DNA of 64,000 bases from positions 461,108 through 525,107 of the forward strand of contig NW_017803058.1 of NCBI RefSeq assembly GCF_001625305.1. The letters run 5' to 3'. The notes beneath the pieces were generated by a model. That model was not told the origin of the DNA. It was given only the letters and a program-made list of their open reading frames with translations, and did no database searches. Each line of letters opens with the position of its first letter. The first letter of the stretch is position 1. This DNA is from Branchiostoma belcheri (Eukaryota > Chordata > Leptocardii > Amphioxiformes > Branchiostomatidae). A program made the translations under genes and the position numbers. Below are positions 59,501-61,675 of this stretch, piece by piece.

Positions 59501-61627
59501 CATCCTCAGGAACAAGTACTCCCAGGTCTACCAGTAGTACTCCACACAGGTGAGCAACTCTAATGCCACACTTCTGTACATGGCAGTATACTGATCATAC
59601 ATGACTGTTGTCTACAAACCATGCTCTCTTTTCTTTTCACGCAATACAGACTGGTCAACCCAGCATCTTACATGTAAAAAAGGGATTTAAGAGGTGTAGG
59701 TCTTGTCCTAATATTCATGAATCTTTCTAAGGAAAGGTATTTCACAAGGAAAAGAAACTGTTAGGATTGATAAAAAACAGAAGATTTGAGCATTTCTTTA
59801 TGTTTGCAAATGATTTGGATTTGGATGGATGGAAAGAAGAACTTCCAGTGTTACAGGTAGTGACAAATGCTATTTTTTAGTCCCTTGGTCAACAGATTCT
59901 AAACCTAATTTACTATGATGATAATATACATTTTGGATGTTGTACGTTGTTATGTGTGCACCAGTGGAGACATGTGAGAAGAATGAGATTACAGTGAGGT
60001 CTGGAAAATGACCATGTTTGTGTCTCGATGTCTTACCCTTCCCAGGAACACATGGTGGCATGACTATGACCATGACTCCTCGCCCCCTAGTCCTGAACTT
60101 CCACCCAGACTTGTCAGGTACATGTACAGGCCTGGCCCCGCCTACCCAAACCCCCTGCACCAATCATGGAACAGTTTACTAATAGCCATGGCATGACTAA
60201 TCAGTCAGTAGGACTGCTGCTTGGCTTGCTTTTGGCAGTAAAGCTTTGGGTTCTTTCTTGTGATGGTCCGAGCATGAAGCCTTGGGGAACATCAAAGGAG
60301 CAAACATTACCTCGTGTCCAAATTTCCTAGAAAAAAAAACACGTCAAGAAGGAATTTAATGAAAAAAAGTACTGTAATTCTGTTTATGTTCACGATAGCA
60401 AAATTTCAGTCTGAGAAAATTGGAGGTGTTTCCAAAAACAATATTTTTACGGTATGAGGGAGAGGACAAAAGAAGAATGATCTGTTAGCAGTAATGATAG
60501 TTCACAGTACAGAAGTGACCGTGAAATCATAGAAGTACCGTGAAAAAGTCAGGAATTATAGTATTCTTTACGAAAATTGAAAAAAAGGAAGCTTGGACTG
60601 AACATAATCCATGGCATGTTGAATGCTGATAAGGTGTAGGAGGAATGTTGCAATGCATTGTGGGATCTGATATGCCAATTGCCTGATGGGATTGAAGGAA
60701 CGAGGTGCTGCTTTTGATTTGAATAAGACTTAATTATAATTTTTCAATACTGGGAGCAACATTTGACTTTGCTTGCTAGTTCTTTAGGACATTCCAGAAG
60801 AATAACTTACACCATGCTTCATTCATCATATAAAGTGCTCACATCATAACTGATATTTTATGATCCTGCCTTCTTCCAGTTACAATCATCTACTGTCTGC
60901 ATCACTGACTGATCGTGAAACTGCTGCTTTAGAACTAGTCCATTTAATGATTGTTCTTGTCAATTGAGCTTGTATGCAAAGATGTACATATTAGCTTTGT
61001 ATTTTTGAGTCATAGCTGATAGTAAGAGCTGTTACATTGTAGTTGTCTTGTGATATTAGTTGTAGATGGCATGGTAGATTTTTTACTTAAGTTAATCATT
61101 TAACGTCAGACAACTACACAAAACCAGGCCTGGACCCATATTTTCAGCCCTATAGGCTCTCAATAGATTTACAGTATGGCTCGCAAAATTAAAAGGCATC
61201 CAATGCAATTTCAGGGTGGCAAAGCAAAGAAAAATTTTTATTATTGATTATTTATTTTATTGATTATATGTTTTGTTTATGATTTTTTTTTATAACTTAC
61301 TACTAGTACATTAAAAAATTACCAGAAAATTGACTTTGAAATTCCAATTTTGTCATCCTGAAATGGCACTGGATGCTTTTAAGATGATGTTAACCATAGA
61401 AAACAATTGCTGTATATAGTTCAGATGATCTGTATTTAGCTTGGACAGCTTGACTGATGTTCCTGTGTCTTCCCTGTTGCAGGTCCCTGTCAGAGTCCCA
61501 CACCGACACCCTGCGGGACAGTTACAGCTTTGGTGAGGCAGAGGAGGGACTGGCCGAGGCCTTCAGCGAGGAAATGTTGCAGTGGATCGAGGGCCAGGAA
61601 TCCATGAAACCTGGAACACTTGTATGA
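8483..61627 (+). CDS. FRMD4: FRMD4-type FERM scaffold protein (22 joined exons)
   Basis: Exons join to 2955 nt, giving 984 residues plus TGA, with every intron GT-AG and every phase consistent. Residues 1-345 form a FERM domain: F1 about 4-85, F2 about 86-205, F3 about 206-345. Stretches such as DLVASHFNLKEKEYFG, LKKLPVLPTSALKEHPSL and ISQHQFYLDRKQSK match human FRMD4A/FRMD4B as I remember them. Residues about 400-545 are a charged helical region matching the CUPID domain, which in vertebrates binds cytohesins. FRMD4A is known to link Par3 to cytohesin-1 and promote Arf6 activation at epithelial junctions; FRMD4B binds GRP1. The tail (about 584-984) is Ser/Pro-rich with two SSPDL motifs near 702 and 740 and SEEMLQW near the end, resembling SDELRQW in FRMD4A. 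A single gene probably predates the vertebrate 4A/4B split. The start is the ATG directly after a splice acceptor, so translation may begin in an earlier exon. Confidence 0.95.
8549..10234. other. Intron 1, first part
   Basis: AT-rich intronic sequence. I found no exon-like segment or repeat with clear ends. Confidence 0.5.
10235..10719. mobile_element. GGCCTAGG-ended MITE (family 3) with doubled right end
   Basis: Ends GGCCTAGGAAAAAACTGTTG and its complement CCTAGGCC, with CAA next to both ends. The right 110 bases occur twice in tandem (about 10479-10589 and 10590-10711), each with GATCACTAGAGAT, AAGAAAGAGAAAAAGA and AGGAAACACAACAT. Confidence 0.78.
10756..12543. mobile_element. 1.8-kb DNA transposon with 6-bp target duplication
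   Basis: Perfect 15-bp ends CAGGGGTTAAAATAC / GTATTTTAACCCCTG are flanked by TACATC on both sides (10750-10755, 12544-12549). The left part is GC-rich and repeats CAGGTTGCC-like units also seen near the right end. CAGGG ends suggest hAT or a relative; 6-bp duplications occur in some hAT groups. No transposase is left, but there is a 52-codon open frame with AATAAA behind it. Confidence 0.8.
12158..12316 (+). pseudogene. 52-codon open frame with acidic Ser tail inside the transposon
   Basis: ATG at 12158 opens a frame ending ...DEADDETSSSSGSESEM then TGA; AATAAA follows 14 bases later (12331). It looks like the 3' end of a captured or decayed gene, perhaps the element's own. A preceding inverted repeat (GGTTTAGGTCCG ... 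CGGACCTGAACCTAAACC) lies at about 12108-12150. I do not recognise the protein. Confidence 0.3.
12550..13627. other. Intron 1, no recognised feature
   Basis: AT-rich intronic sequence with no supportable exon, and no repeat end that I could define. Confidence 0.45.
13628..13833. mobile_element. Family 2 palindromic MITE, minus orientation
   Basis: Internal motifs (TACCGCAAACTTATTACC, CTTTCTTCTTTCTGCAGC, CCATTTTGCTCAGAC) are the reverse complement of the copies at 6616 and 38952. It ends GTGAATTATAGTA. Confidence 0.75.
14016..14044 (+). ncRNA. Hammerhead-ribozyme-like core
   Basis: CTGAGGA (14016-14022) and GAAA (14041-14044) bracket a stem GATCA/TGGTC with one wobble pair, the CUGANGA-stem II-GAAA arrangement of hammerheads. 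Stems I and III were not resolved. It is probably a fossil from a retroelement. Confidence 0.3.
14333..14827. repeat. 40-base direct repeat pair around a MITE remnant
   Basis: 14333-14372 and 14788-14827 share about 34 of 40 bases, with 25 identical in a row beginning GAGGTGCCAGATCC. Between them, about 14685-14780 looks like a worn GGCC-ended MITE (GATGTCATCCATAAAA ... GTGGCC|TAA). Confidence 0.5.
14840..15269. other. Intron 1, no recognised feature
   Basis: AT-rich intronic sequence with no supportable feature. Confidence 0.4.
15270..15462. mobile_element. Family 2 MITE, diverged
   Basis: Carries the family motifs GTCTGAGGAAAATGGAGGTG, GTTCACGGTGGCTGCAGG and GACAGTAATGATAAA, but its outer ends are worn. 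Confidence 0.65.
15463..16410. other. Intron 1, no recognised feature
   Basis: Antisense open stretch at 15320-15814 is partly repeat and has no recognisable domain. Otherwise plain intronic sequence. Confidence 0.45.
16411..16724. mobile_element. hAT-like MITE (CAGGGCTC family)
   Basis: Begins CAGGGCTCAAGCCAGC and ends GGGCCCTG; flanks ATTTACAT / ATTTACGT are an 8-bp duplication with one change. The interior (CTCTCAACCCCATG, AAAATCCAAAATTTGCCCCC) matches 46735-47023. Confidence 0.78.
17223..18040. repeat. 184-bp tandem array, about 4.5 units
   Basis: Units start at 17223, 17407, 17591, 17775 and 17921 with ATGGCT(T/C)TG...; the first three are exactly 184 bases apart and nearly identical. 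The last two are shortened and diverged. Each carries TACCAAGGCTTTAGAACAGA. The array ends about 30 bases before exon 2. Confidence 0.9.
18072..18166 (+). CDS. FRMD4: FRMD4 exon 2, F1 lobe
   Basis: It encodes residues 23-53 plus two bases of 54, including DLLDLVASHFNLKEKEYFG, nearly identical to human FRMD4A. It lies between a TTCAG acceptor and a GTGAGT donor. It sits only about 30 bases after a 184-bp tandem array. Confidence 0.95.
18167..19057. other. Intron 2, first part
   Basis: Intronic sequence; nothing recognisable. Confidence 0.45.
19073..20066 (-). mobile_element. 5'-truncated LINE with 15-bp target duplication
   Basis: A 994-bp insertion lies between two exact copies of TAACTTTAACCATTT (19058-19072, 20067-20081). 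The minus strand encodes the end of a non-LTR reverse transcriptase (thumb-like KHLGVTLTSKLTWSAHVE, then LYKIIVRPVLEYADIVWGG and ATLLWNSLS). The 3' end has a (TAAA)n tail at 19069-19093 and a perfect 12-bp hairpin CCAGGGTGTCCC / GGGACACCCTGG (19107-19118, 19142-19153). The clade is CR1/L2/Jockey-like; I cannot fix it. Confidence 0.88.
19344..20051 (-). CDS. LINE reverse transcriptase C-terminal fragment
   Basis: This is a 235-codon uninterrupted frame on the minus strand of the truncated LINE. It holds the thumb and C-terminal region typical of CR1/L2-group ORF2 (LGVTLTSKLTWSAHVE, RPVLEYADIVWGG, RSARVISGHHGI, LLWNSLS). The catalytic palm and the endonuclease are missing through 5' truncation, so it is not functional. 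The absence of stops suggests a fairly recent insertion. Confidence 0.85.
   Translation of the reverse strand: MFLTTRPLPQRIPPVILAGTTLQIVHSHKHLGVTLTSKLTWSAHVEAMTNKARRTAGMLCALRKKVPKTILLQLYKIIVRPVLEYADIVWGGLTMRDQKTIESVQYRSARVISGHHGIPYPSHKSLYSQFALPSLSYRRKVHAVTTLYKLKNGHCPPHLASLLPVTRTSAIHSRYPLRNGNNLCVQIPKSSRTQNAFLHRATLLWNSLSVDIQSAPTLFSFKAKAWKSFGDPYST
20268..20355. mobile_element. 88-bp foldback element with 9-bp target duplication
   Basis: The arms TAGCCTGGGTACCATCCGGA... and their complement pair over about 39 bp with few mismatches and a 10-base loop. GATTCACTT is duplicated exactly on each side (20259-20267, 20356-20364). A 9-bp duplication suggests a Mutator-like source. Confidence 0.82.
20365..20913. 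other. Intron 2, no recognised feature
   Basis: AT-rich intronic sequence with no supportable feature. Confidence 0.4.
21551..21688. repeat. 22-bp GC-rich minisatellite, about six units
   Basis: Units such as GTACGTCCAGCGGGAGAGTG(CC) repeat at 22 bases; the second unit carries 12 extra bases. It is found only in Helentron-like copy 1 and causes spurious open frames on both strands. Confidence 0.85.
21829..21848. other. Assembly gap (20 N)
   Basis: A run of N of nominal size inside Helentron-like copy 1, exactly where its two dissimilar halves meet. Confidence 0.99.
22377..23169 (+). mobile_element. Helentron-like element, copy 2
   Basis: Same ends, 13-bp asymmetric inverted repeat and 3' hairpin as copy 1, inserted at TT inside the MITE-1 T-rich tract. 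The interior has two TTGCTGATTGGCTGTTGG repeats about 78 bp apart (22725, 22798). Confidence 0.8.
23309..23514. mobile_element. Family 2 palindromic MITE, minus orientation
   Basis: Contains the family motifs in reverse (ATTACCGTGAACAAGTAATT, CTTTCTTTTTTCTGCATCAG) and ends AAGTGATGCACAGTA. Interior is slightly longer than the standard copy. Confidence 0.75.
23774..24254. repeat. Three tandem units of about 160 bp
   Basis: Units begin GTG(G/A)GATTTTG at 23774, 23934 and 24097. Each contains ACATACTGAGATCTGG-like sequence, CAGGTCTGTTGGAGAATTTG and GAAATGCAAAT, with several percent divergence. Confidence 0.88.
24255..24688. other. Intron 2, no recognised feature
   Basis: Intronic AT-rich sequence; open stretches on both strands have no recognisable content. 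Confidence 0.4.
24692..25424. mobile_element. 733-bp Harbinger-like element
   Basis: The ends GGCCGACTTTAGACTGACGA and GTCGTCAGTCTAAAGTGCCC are inverted, flanked by TTA (24689-24691, 25425-25427). The inner part repeats CTTTAGAC and CGTCGT motifs and is GC-rich. A short frame after AAAATGGCGAGAGAACCCC may be the leftover start of a lost transposase. No complete gene remains. Confidence 0.75.
25703..26043. mobile_element. TTAA-flanked MITE (family 5)
   Basis: Begins AAGCATCCAATGCAATTTCA between TTAA copies (25699-25702, 26044-26047). A TTAA target is typical of piggyBac-type elements. The right end is diverged (AGGTGCCT). Confidence 0.75.
26332..26596. mobile_element. CAGGACTCGAAAT-ended hAT-like element
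   Basis: Ends CAGGACTCGAAAT and ATTTTGAGCCCTG are inverted; flanks ATAAATTT / ATAATTGT agree at 6 of 8 positions. Inner GTGCACTGGTGCACCCA occurs twice. Confidence 0.6.
26597..27127. other. Intron 2, no recognised feature
   Basis: AT-rich intronic sequence. Confidence 0.4.
27128..27347. mobile_element. MITE-1 remnant, 3' half only
   Basis: Matches MITE-1 from AAACCAGCCTG to GTTAAATCGGTGTGG, with an extra segment CGACCGACGAACAACC and heavy divergence. Left half missing. Confidence 0.65.
27348..28433. other. Intron 2, no recognised feature
   Basis: Intronic sequence. Open stretches at 27748 and 28218 have no recognisable domain. Confidence 0.4.
28434..28642. mobile_element. Family 2 MITE, diverged
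   Basis: Contains TCTGAGAAAAATGGACACAT, GTCGGCAAATTATTTGTTCA and AAAAGTACCACGAAAAAATT; carries a short extra segment near 28548-28568. Confidence 0.72.
28643..29690. other. Intron 2, no recognised feature
   Basis: Intronic AT-rich sequence. Confidence 0.4.
29691..30092. mobile_element. GGCCATGTTGATT Harbinger-like MITE (family 4)
   Basis: Ends GGCCATGTTGATTTTATT and AATCAAATCAACGTGGCC with GTA / TTA next to them. The interior has GGTCATGAAGGTTGAACA and TTTTGCAGCTGC. Only 192 bases separate it from exon 3. Confidence 0.78.
30285..30377 (+). CDS. FRMD4: FRMD4 exon 3, end of F1 lobe
   Basis: It encodes residues 54-84 plus part of 85, including HLNWLQADRRVLEHEFPRR, which matches human HLNWLQLDRRVLEHDFPKK. 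The donor CAG|GTTTGT is weak. An inverted-repeat element starts 14 bases after the exon. Confidence 0.95.
30391..31171. mobile_element. ACCTCCAT-ended element beside exon 3 donor
   Basis: Starts ACCTCCATGAAAAATGGAGGT, itself a hairpin, and ends TTTCATGGAGGTA. The interior has a TGTC/TATG microsatellite (30424-30478), CTGCAGCAGAACTTCCGG and three TTTGCATAATTAATG units. A related piece lies at 61676-61872. Confidence 0.65.
31172..31415. repeat. (TTTG)n run and partial copy of exon 4
   Basis: A GTTTGTTT microsatellite lies at 31191-31217. Bases 31356-31376 are identical to exon 4 bases 32205-32225; the match stops sharply on both sides. Confidence 0.7.
31416..31750. mobile_element. Family 3 (GGCCTAGG) MITE, diverged
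   Basis: Starts GGCCTAGGAAAAATATTG and contains GACCGACCGACCCTAG and ACCTACCCGACCCTA near the right end. The right terminus is lost. Confidence 0.6.
32175..32259 (+). CDS. FRMD4: FRMD4 exon 4, start of F2 lobe
   Basis: It encodes residues 85-113, including FYIESIAYLRDPVTIELFFL, matching the FERM F2 entry helix of FRMD4A. The acceptor is TTGCAG and the donor AAG|GTAGGT. A 21-base piece of this exon is repeated at 31356-31376. Confidence 0.95.
32444..32816. mobile_element. TTAA-flanked MITE (family 5)
   Basis: TTAA at 32440-32443 and 32817-32820. Ends AGGCATTCAGTGCAATTTCA and GAAATTACATTGGATGCCT are inverted over about 30 bp. Confidence 0.82.
32821..33992. other. Intron 4, no recognised feature
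   Basis: AT-rich intron between exons 4 and 5. Confidence 0.45.
33993..34049 (+). CDS. FRMD4: FRMD4 exon 5, F2 lobe
   Basis: It encodes residues 114-132, GQLEVDSETAFELAAYVLQ, aligning to ELIDVDSEVVFELASYILQ of human FRMD4A. It is phase 0 on both sides, with acceptor GACAG and donor CAG|GTAAGA. Confidence 0.95.
34096..34482. mobile_element. Family 3 (GGCCTAGG) MITE
   Basis: Starts GGCCTAGGGAAAAAATGTTG and ends CATTTTTTCCTAGGCC. Inner motifs GACCGACCGACCCTAGAA and GATCACTAGACAT are shared. Flanks TTG / TTA. Confidence 0.8.
34483..35092. other. Intron 5, no recognised feature
   Basis: Intronic sequence. Confidence 0.4.
35093..35425. repeat. 172-bp tandem duplication before exon 6
   Basis: 35093-35254 and 35265-35425 are about 93% identical and share GCACAATGTAGATCCAGAAA. 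The second copy ends 28 bases before the microexon, so it covers the branch-point region. Confidence 0.88.
35453..35475 (+). CDS. FRMD4: FRMD4 exon 6, 23-nt microexon
   Basis: This 23-base exon encodes residues 133-139 plus part of 140 (ATHGDYT), aligning to the EAKGDFSS segment of FRMD4A. The acceptor is GTGCAG and the donor AAG|GTAAGT. Its length is not divisible by three, so skipping would break the frame. A 172-bp tandem duplication ends about 28 bases upstream. Confidence 0.92.
36067..36150 (+). CDS. FRMD4: FRMD4 exon 7, F2 lobe
   Basis: It encodes residues 140-167 plus part of 168, including DLKKLPVLPTSALKEHPSLS, nearly identical to the FRMD4A motif. The acceptor is TCTCAG and the donor CTG|GTAAGT. 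Confidence 0.96.
36151..37532. other. Intron 7, no recognised feature
   Basis: AT-rich; open stretches at 36533-36933 and 37168-37500 show no domain or splice logic. Confidence 0.45.
37533..37859. repeat. 179-bp tandem duplication
   Basis: 37535-37681 and 37714-37859 share TTCTTATTTGCAT, ACAAAGCACAT and GTCAGGCATGCATAAGACAA with about 90% identity. Confidence 0.87.
38449..38733. mobile_element. 285-bp element with 6-bp target duplication and inner 31-bp repeats
   Basis: Perfect ends GAGGGTCTGCATG / CATGCAGACCCTC are flanked by GATTAT on both sides (38443-38448, 38734-38739). Inside, AACGCTTAACGGTAAATT-type units repeat three times at about 31 bases. Superfamily not known. Confidence 0.8.
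38952..39150. mobile_element. Family 2 palindromic MITE
   Basis: Ends TACTGTAAATCAC and CATGAATTACAGTA; inner GTTCACGGTGGCGTAAGGTG and AGCAAAAAGAAAGTC. Among the cleanest copies. Confidence 0.82.
39396..39461 (+). CDS. FRMD4: FRMD4 exon 8, F2 lobe
   Basis: It encodes the rest of Cys168 to residue 189, CEDRVIAHYKKFNGQSRGQA and IV. Human FRMD4A has CEDRVIEHYKKLNGQTRGQAIV. The acceptor is TCCAG and the donor CAA|GTAAGT. Confidence 0.96.
39462..40707. other. Intron 8, no recognised feature
   Basis: Intronic sequence, slightly GC-richer near 40380-40560. Nothing supportable. Confidence 0.4.
40708..40765 (+). CDS. FRMD4: FRMD4 exon 9, F2/F3 junction
   Basis: It encodes residues 190-209, NYMSIVESVPNYGVHYYEVK, nearly identical to human FRMD4A. 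The acceptor is CTGCAG and the donor AAG|GTACGT. Confidence 0.96.
41330..41538. mobile_element. Family 2 palindromic MITE
   Basis: Ends ACTGTAATTCACTTCATG and GTGAATTACAGTA; carries AAAAGTTCGCCGTCTGAGA and GGTGCAGAAAAAAGAAAGTC. Confidence 0.82.
41539..42921. other. Intron 9, no recognised feature
   Basis: Intronic AT-rich sequence. Confidence 0.4.
42922..43008 (+). CDS. FRMD4: FRMD4 exon 10, F3 lobe
   Basis: It encodes residues 210-238, including DKGGIPWWLGLSYKGIAQYD, the first strands of the PH-like F3 lobe. It is phase 0 on both sides, with a CTCAG acceptor and AAG|GTGAGT donor. Confidence 0.96.
43245..43513. mobile_element. Family 5 MITE, left end lost
   Basis: Inner and right parts match 32444-32816 in order (ATCAACCCTATCCCACAG, TTTTGCTGTCCTAAAATTGC, ATTGGATGCC). 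Neither TTAA flank is clean. Confidence 0.65.
44086..44249 (+). ncRNA. Inverted-repeat unit with hammerhead-like core
   Basis: 33-base arms at 44086-44118 and 44217-44249 are inverted with two mismatches (CAACACACAATTGTACAGGG). Inside, CTGATGA (44182-44188) and GAAA (44206-44209) bracket the stem GCGAC-AGTG-GTCGC, the hammerhead core arrangement. It is probably derived from the end of a Penelope-like or similar retroelement. Cleavage is not shown. Confidence 0.45.
44916..44992 (+). CDS. FRMD4: FRMD4 exon 11, F3 lobe
   Basis: It encodes residues 239-263 plus part of 264, including IFQWRQLENLYFREKKFSIE and VHDPR, nearly identical to human FRMD4A. The donor is GAG|GTAAGT. A Helentron-like element is inserted 201 bases downstream. 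Confidence 0.96.
45194..45921 (+). mobile_element. Helentron-like element, copy 3
   Basis: 728 bp with the same start (ATGGGTTCACCAC plus hairpin), complementary GTGGTGAACCCAT near the 3' end, the TATTTGCT/AGCAAATA hairpin and final CTAG, inserted at TT in intron 11. About 95% like copy 2. Confidence 0.8.
45922..46471. other. Intron 11, part before the cassette exon
   Basis: AT-rich until a C-rich tract at 46451-46466 that serves as the acceptor tract of exon 12. Confidence 0.5.
46472..46576 (+). CDS. FRMD4: FRMD4 exon 12, frame-neutral cassette in F3 lobe
   Basis: This 105-base exon has a C-rich acceptor tract ending in TAG and donor ACT|GTAAGT. Its phases let it be included or skipped with the frame kept. 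It encodes 35 residues (264-298), starting VVHALSTYSVYDDALAEPLE and continuing EELDDLTDAISDPST. The insert is strongly acidic and falls between HDPRR and VSVSRRTF of the F3 lobe. Human FRMD4A, as I remember it, joins these two without an insert. It may be an ancestral exon lost in vertebrates or a lineage-specific alternative exon. Confidence 0.82.
46735..47023. mobile_element. hAT-like MITE (CAGGGCTC family)
   Basis: Starts CAGGGCTCTAGTCAGCACCC and ends GAGACCTG; flanks TTTTGAGG / TTTTGAAG differ at one position. Matches 16411-16724. Confidence 0.78.
47024..48144. other. Intron 12, no recognised feature
   Basis: AT-rich intronic sequence. Confidence 0.4.
48145..48377. repeat. Long foldback: 105-bp arms, 22-base loop
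   Basis: 48145-48250 and 48273-48377 are inverted with four differences (about 96%), including ACAAACGTACGTTTG near the middle of each arm. RNA from this intron would form a very long hairpin. It may be a foldback transposon; no target duplication was seen. Confidence 0.9.
48435..48681. mobile_element. Family 2 palindromic MITE
   Basis: Ends TACTGTAAATCACTTAATG and GTGATTTACAGTA. Somewhat longer than other copies because of a segment near 48590-48612. Confidence 0.8.
48812..48950 (+). CDS. FRMD4: FRMD4 exon 13, F3 C-terminal helix
   Basis: It encodes residues 299-345, including VSVSRRTF, the F3 helix region SMWSMAISQHQFYLDRKQSK, and HAWYASPNLIR. It matches the end of the FERM domain in FRMD4A/B. 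The acceptor is CCCCAG and the donor AAG|GTGAGG. Confidence 0.96.
48988..49506. mobile_element. Family 2 MITE carrying a nested MITE-1
   Basis: Left part 48988-49112 begins TACTGTAAATCACTTTG. After the insertion it resumes TGATAAGTTTGCGGTACAGA and is then cut short. Confidence 0.78.
49113..49480. mobile_element. MITE-1, 368 bp, nested in family 2
   Basis: Full-length, with TAA at 49110-49112 and 49481-49483. Removing it and one TAA restores CACAGTAATGATAAG, the sequence seen in other family 2 copies, so the target duplication is confirmed. Confidence 0.9.
49507..50160. other. Intron 13, no recognised feature
   Basis: Intronic sequence. Confidence 0.4.
50164..51397. mobile_element. 1.2-kb family 3 element with TGA target duplication
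   Basis: Starts GGCCTAGGAAAATAAATG and ends TTCCTTGGCC with TGA on both sides (50161-50163, 51398-51400). Unlike the 387-485 bp copies, it has about 850 extra internal bases, including two diverged 145-base direct repeats exactly 200 apart (50491-50635, 50691-50834). It may be closer to the parent element. No open frame of note. Confidence 0.8.
51767..52057. mobile_element. Family 4 Harbinger-like MITE
   Basis: Ends GGCCATGTTGATTTGATT and ATAATCAAATTAGCATGGCC with TAA on both sides (51764-51766, 52058-52060). Ends 80 bases before exon 14. Confidence 0.82.
52138..52303 (+). CDS. FRMD4: FRMD4 exon 14, linker after FERM
   Basis: It encodes residues 346-400 plus one base. The start, ARLPHCRSLSEIAADLTD, matches human AARSLSEIAIDLTE. 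The rest is a Ser-rich linker. The acceptor is CCCCAG and the donor AGTT|GTAAGT. Confidence 0.94.
52409..52663. mobile_element. hAT-like MITE (AGTGTTCTAGCCAG family)
   Basis: Starts TAGTGTTCTAGCCAGCC and ends AATAGAACACTG. Flanks CAGATGGA / CAGATAGA are an 8-bp duplication with one change. Confidence 0.78.
53160..53305 (-). repeat. Repeat with hammerhead-like core (minus)
   Basis: Read on the minus strand: CTCACCAGTGTCA, CTGACGA (53270-53264), a 7-bp stem AGGTAGT/ACTACCT, GAAA (53244-53241), then CGTCTGACCG. The same order occurs at 61878-61960 on the plus strand. The CUGANGA-stem II-GAAA order fits a hammerhead core. Confidence 0.5.
53306..53724. other. Intron 14, no recognised feature
   Basis: AT-rich intronic sequence. 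Confidence 0.4.
53725..54060. mobile_element. hAT-like MITE (CAGTGTTCTAG family)
   Basis: Starts CAGTGTTCTAGCCAGTG and ends GGCAAGAACACTG; flanks GTGCAGTG / GTTCAGTG agree at 7 of 8. Confidence 0.76.
54061..55024. other. Intron 14, second part
   Basis: An 88-codon open stretch at 54073-54339 ends near a donor-like GTAAGT but has no homology, and its phase does not fit. Nothing else seen. Confidence 0.4.
55025..55161 (+). CDS. FRMD4: FRMD4 exon 15, CUPID-type coiled coil
   Basis: It encodes residues 401-446, including LCREMYAALRARKETLEDQL and KLKTEALKQLCIKEA. This is a heptad-like charged helix aligning to the LKSRQEALEETLRQRLEELK region of FRMD4A that forms the cytohesin-binding part. The acceptor is CTCAG and the donor GCG|GTAAGT. 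Confidence 0.95.
55399..55599. mobile_element. Family 2 MITE
   Basis: Starts TACTGTATATCACCTTATG; contains GGTGGTGGCAGGTGCAGC and ends CGTGATTTACAG. Ends about 57 bases before exon 16. Confidence 0.75.
55657..55782 (+). CDS. FRMD4: FRMD4 exon 16, CUPID region
   Basis: It encodes residues 447-488, including EITGVLSSDIPLKPGESPPQ and IRRRVGTAFTY. Human FRMD4A has PLDPGEEPPIVRRRIGTAFK at the same place. It is phase 0 on both sides, with donor CAG|GTCAGT. Confidence 0.95.
55978..56191. mobile_element. hAT-like MITE with exact 8-bp duplication
   Basis: Starts CAGTGTTCTAGCCAGCC; CCCAATAC lies on both sides (55970-55977, 56192-56199). Inner sequence matches 52409-52663. Confidence 0.8.
56202..56590. 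mobile_element. CAGGGTCGAAATA-ended hAT-like element
   Basis: Ends CAGGGTCGAAATAGATT and GTATTTCGACCCCTG are inverted. The interior repeats AACTTGCAC / AGTTGCAC units. It starts 11 bases after the previous element. Confidence 0.72.
56636..56785 (+). CDS. FRMD4: FRMD4 exon 17, CUPID region
   Basis: It encodes residues 489-538, including EAEADLERIEREYEILSKIT and AALRLANDPNVAKKVRKKRK. This matches human EAELERLEREFAIQSQITEA and ARRLASDPNVSKKLKKQRK. It is phase 0 on both sides. Confidence 0.96.
56848..57253. mobile_element. Family 4 Harbinger-like MITE, diverged
   Basis: Contains TTGATTTGATTATATAGG, ATCTACGTGGTCATGAAG and the right end AACATGGCC. The left end is worn. Confidence 0.7.
57423..57510 (+). 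CDS. FRMD4: FRMD4 exon 18, end of CUPID region
   Basis: It encodes residues 539-567 plus one base, LKTLEAVLNHLRKQTGMPAK then MAPYAAFIE. It aligns to LKKLQEIENAINENRIKSGK of FRMD4A. The acceptor is TTTCAG and the donor AAG|GTACCC, which is weak. Confidence 0.92.
57511..58561. other. Introns 18 and 19 with exon 19 between them
   Basis: Apart from the 48-base exon at 58017-58064, I see only plain intronic sequence. Confidence 0.45.
58017..58064 (+). CDS. FRMD4: FRMD4 exon 19, acidic Ser segment
   Basis: This 48-base exon encodes residues 568-583, DLDPSDSSSVSDVVDD, comparable to IASEDSSLSDALVLEDED in human FRMD4A. Its length is divisible by three, so it can be skipped in frame. The acceptor is TTTCAG and the donor ATG|GTGAGT. 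Confidence 0.9.
58562..59549 (+). CDS. FRMD4: FRMD4 exon 20, large Ser/Pro-rich tail exon
   Basis: This 988-base exon encodes residues 584-912 plus part of 913. It is clearly GC-richer than its introns. It starts DEQFPPTPETKRPQRPVSHH and contains two related motifs, HQDSSPDLLRHS near 699 and NSSPDLSLKSSG near 739, like STPDLRVRS in human FRMD4A. It is Ser/Thr/Pro-rich and probably disordered and phosphorylated (inference). The donor is CAG|GTGAGC. Antisense and +1-frame open stretches here are by-products of its composition. Confidence 0.94.
60046..60117 (+). CDS. FRMD4: FRMD4 exon 21, frame-neutral tail cassette
   Basis: This 72-base exon has acceptor CCCAG, donor CAG|GTACAT and phases matching exons 20 and 22. 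It encodes about 24 residues, NTWWHDYDHDSSPPSPELPP then RLV. Exons 20 and 22 also join directly in frame, so it may be optional. Support is the open frame, phase and protein-like composition; I know of no homologue. Confidence 0.68.
60370..60563. mobile_element. Family 2 MITE, diverged
   Basis: Starts TACTGTAATTCTGTTTATG and ends AGGAATTATAGTA; the interior is reduced. Confidence 0.7.
60564..61188. other. Intron 21, no recognised feature
   Basis: AT-rich intronic sequence. Confidence 0.4.
61193..61378. mobile_element. TTAA-flanked MITE, short (family 5)
   Basis: TTAA at 61189-61192 and 61379-61382. Ends AAGGCATCCAATGCAATTTC and GAAATGGCACTGGATGCTT are inverted. Confidence 0.8.
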
Positions 61628-61635
61628 CAATGATG
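61483..61635 (+). CDS. FRMD4: FRMD4 exon 22, last coding exon
   Basis: It encodes residues 937-984, including SLSESHTDTLRDSYSFGEAE and SEEMLQWIEGQESM, then stops at TGA 61625-61627. The SEEMLQW motif resembles SDELRQW near the end of FRMD4A. A strong donor (ATG|GTGAGT) follows eight bases after the stop, so an intron lies in the 3' untranslated region. In the +1 frame the exon end is open and continues into the next exon (see findings). Confidence 0.88.
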
Positions 61636-61675
61636 GTGAGTCATCCGAAGCTAAATTTGTCTTCAATTTATTACC

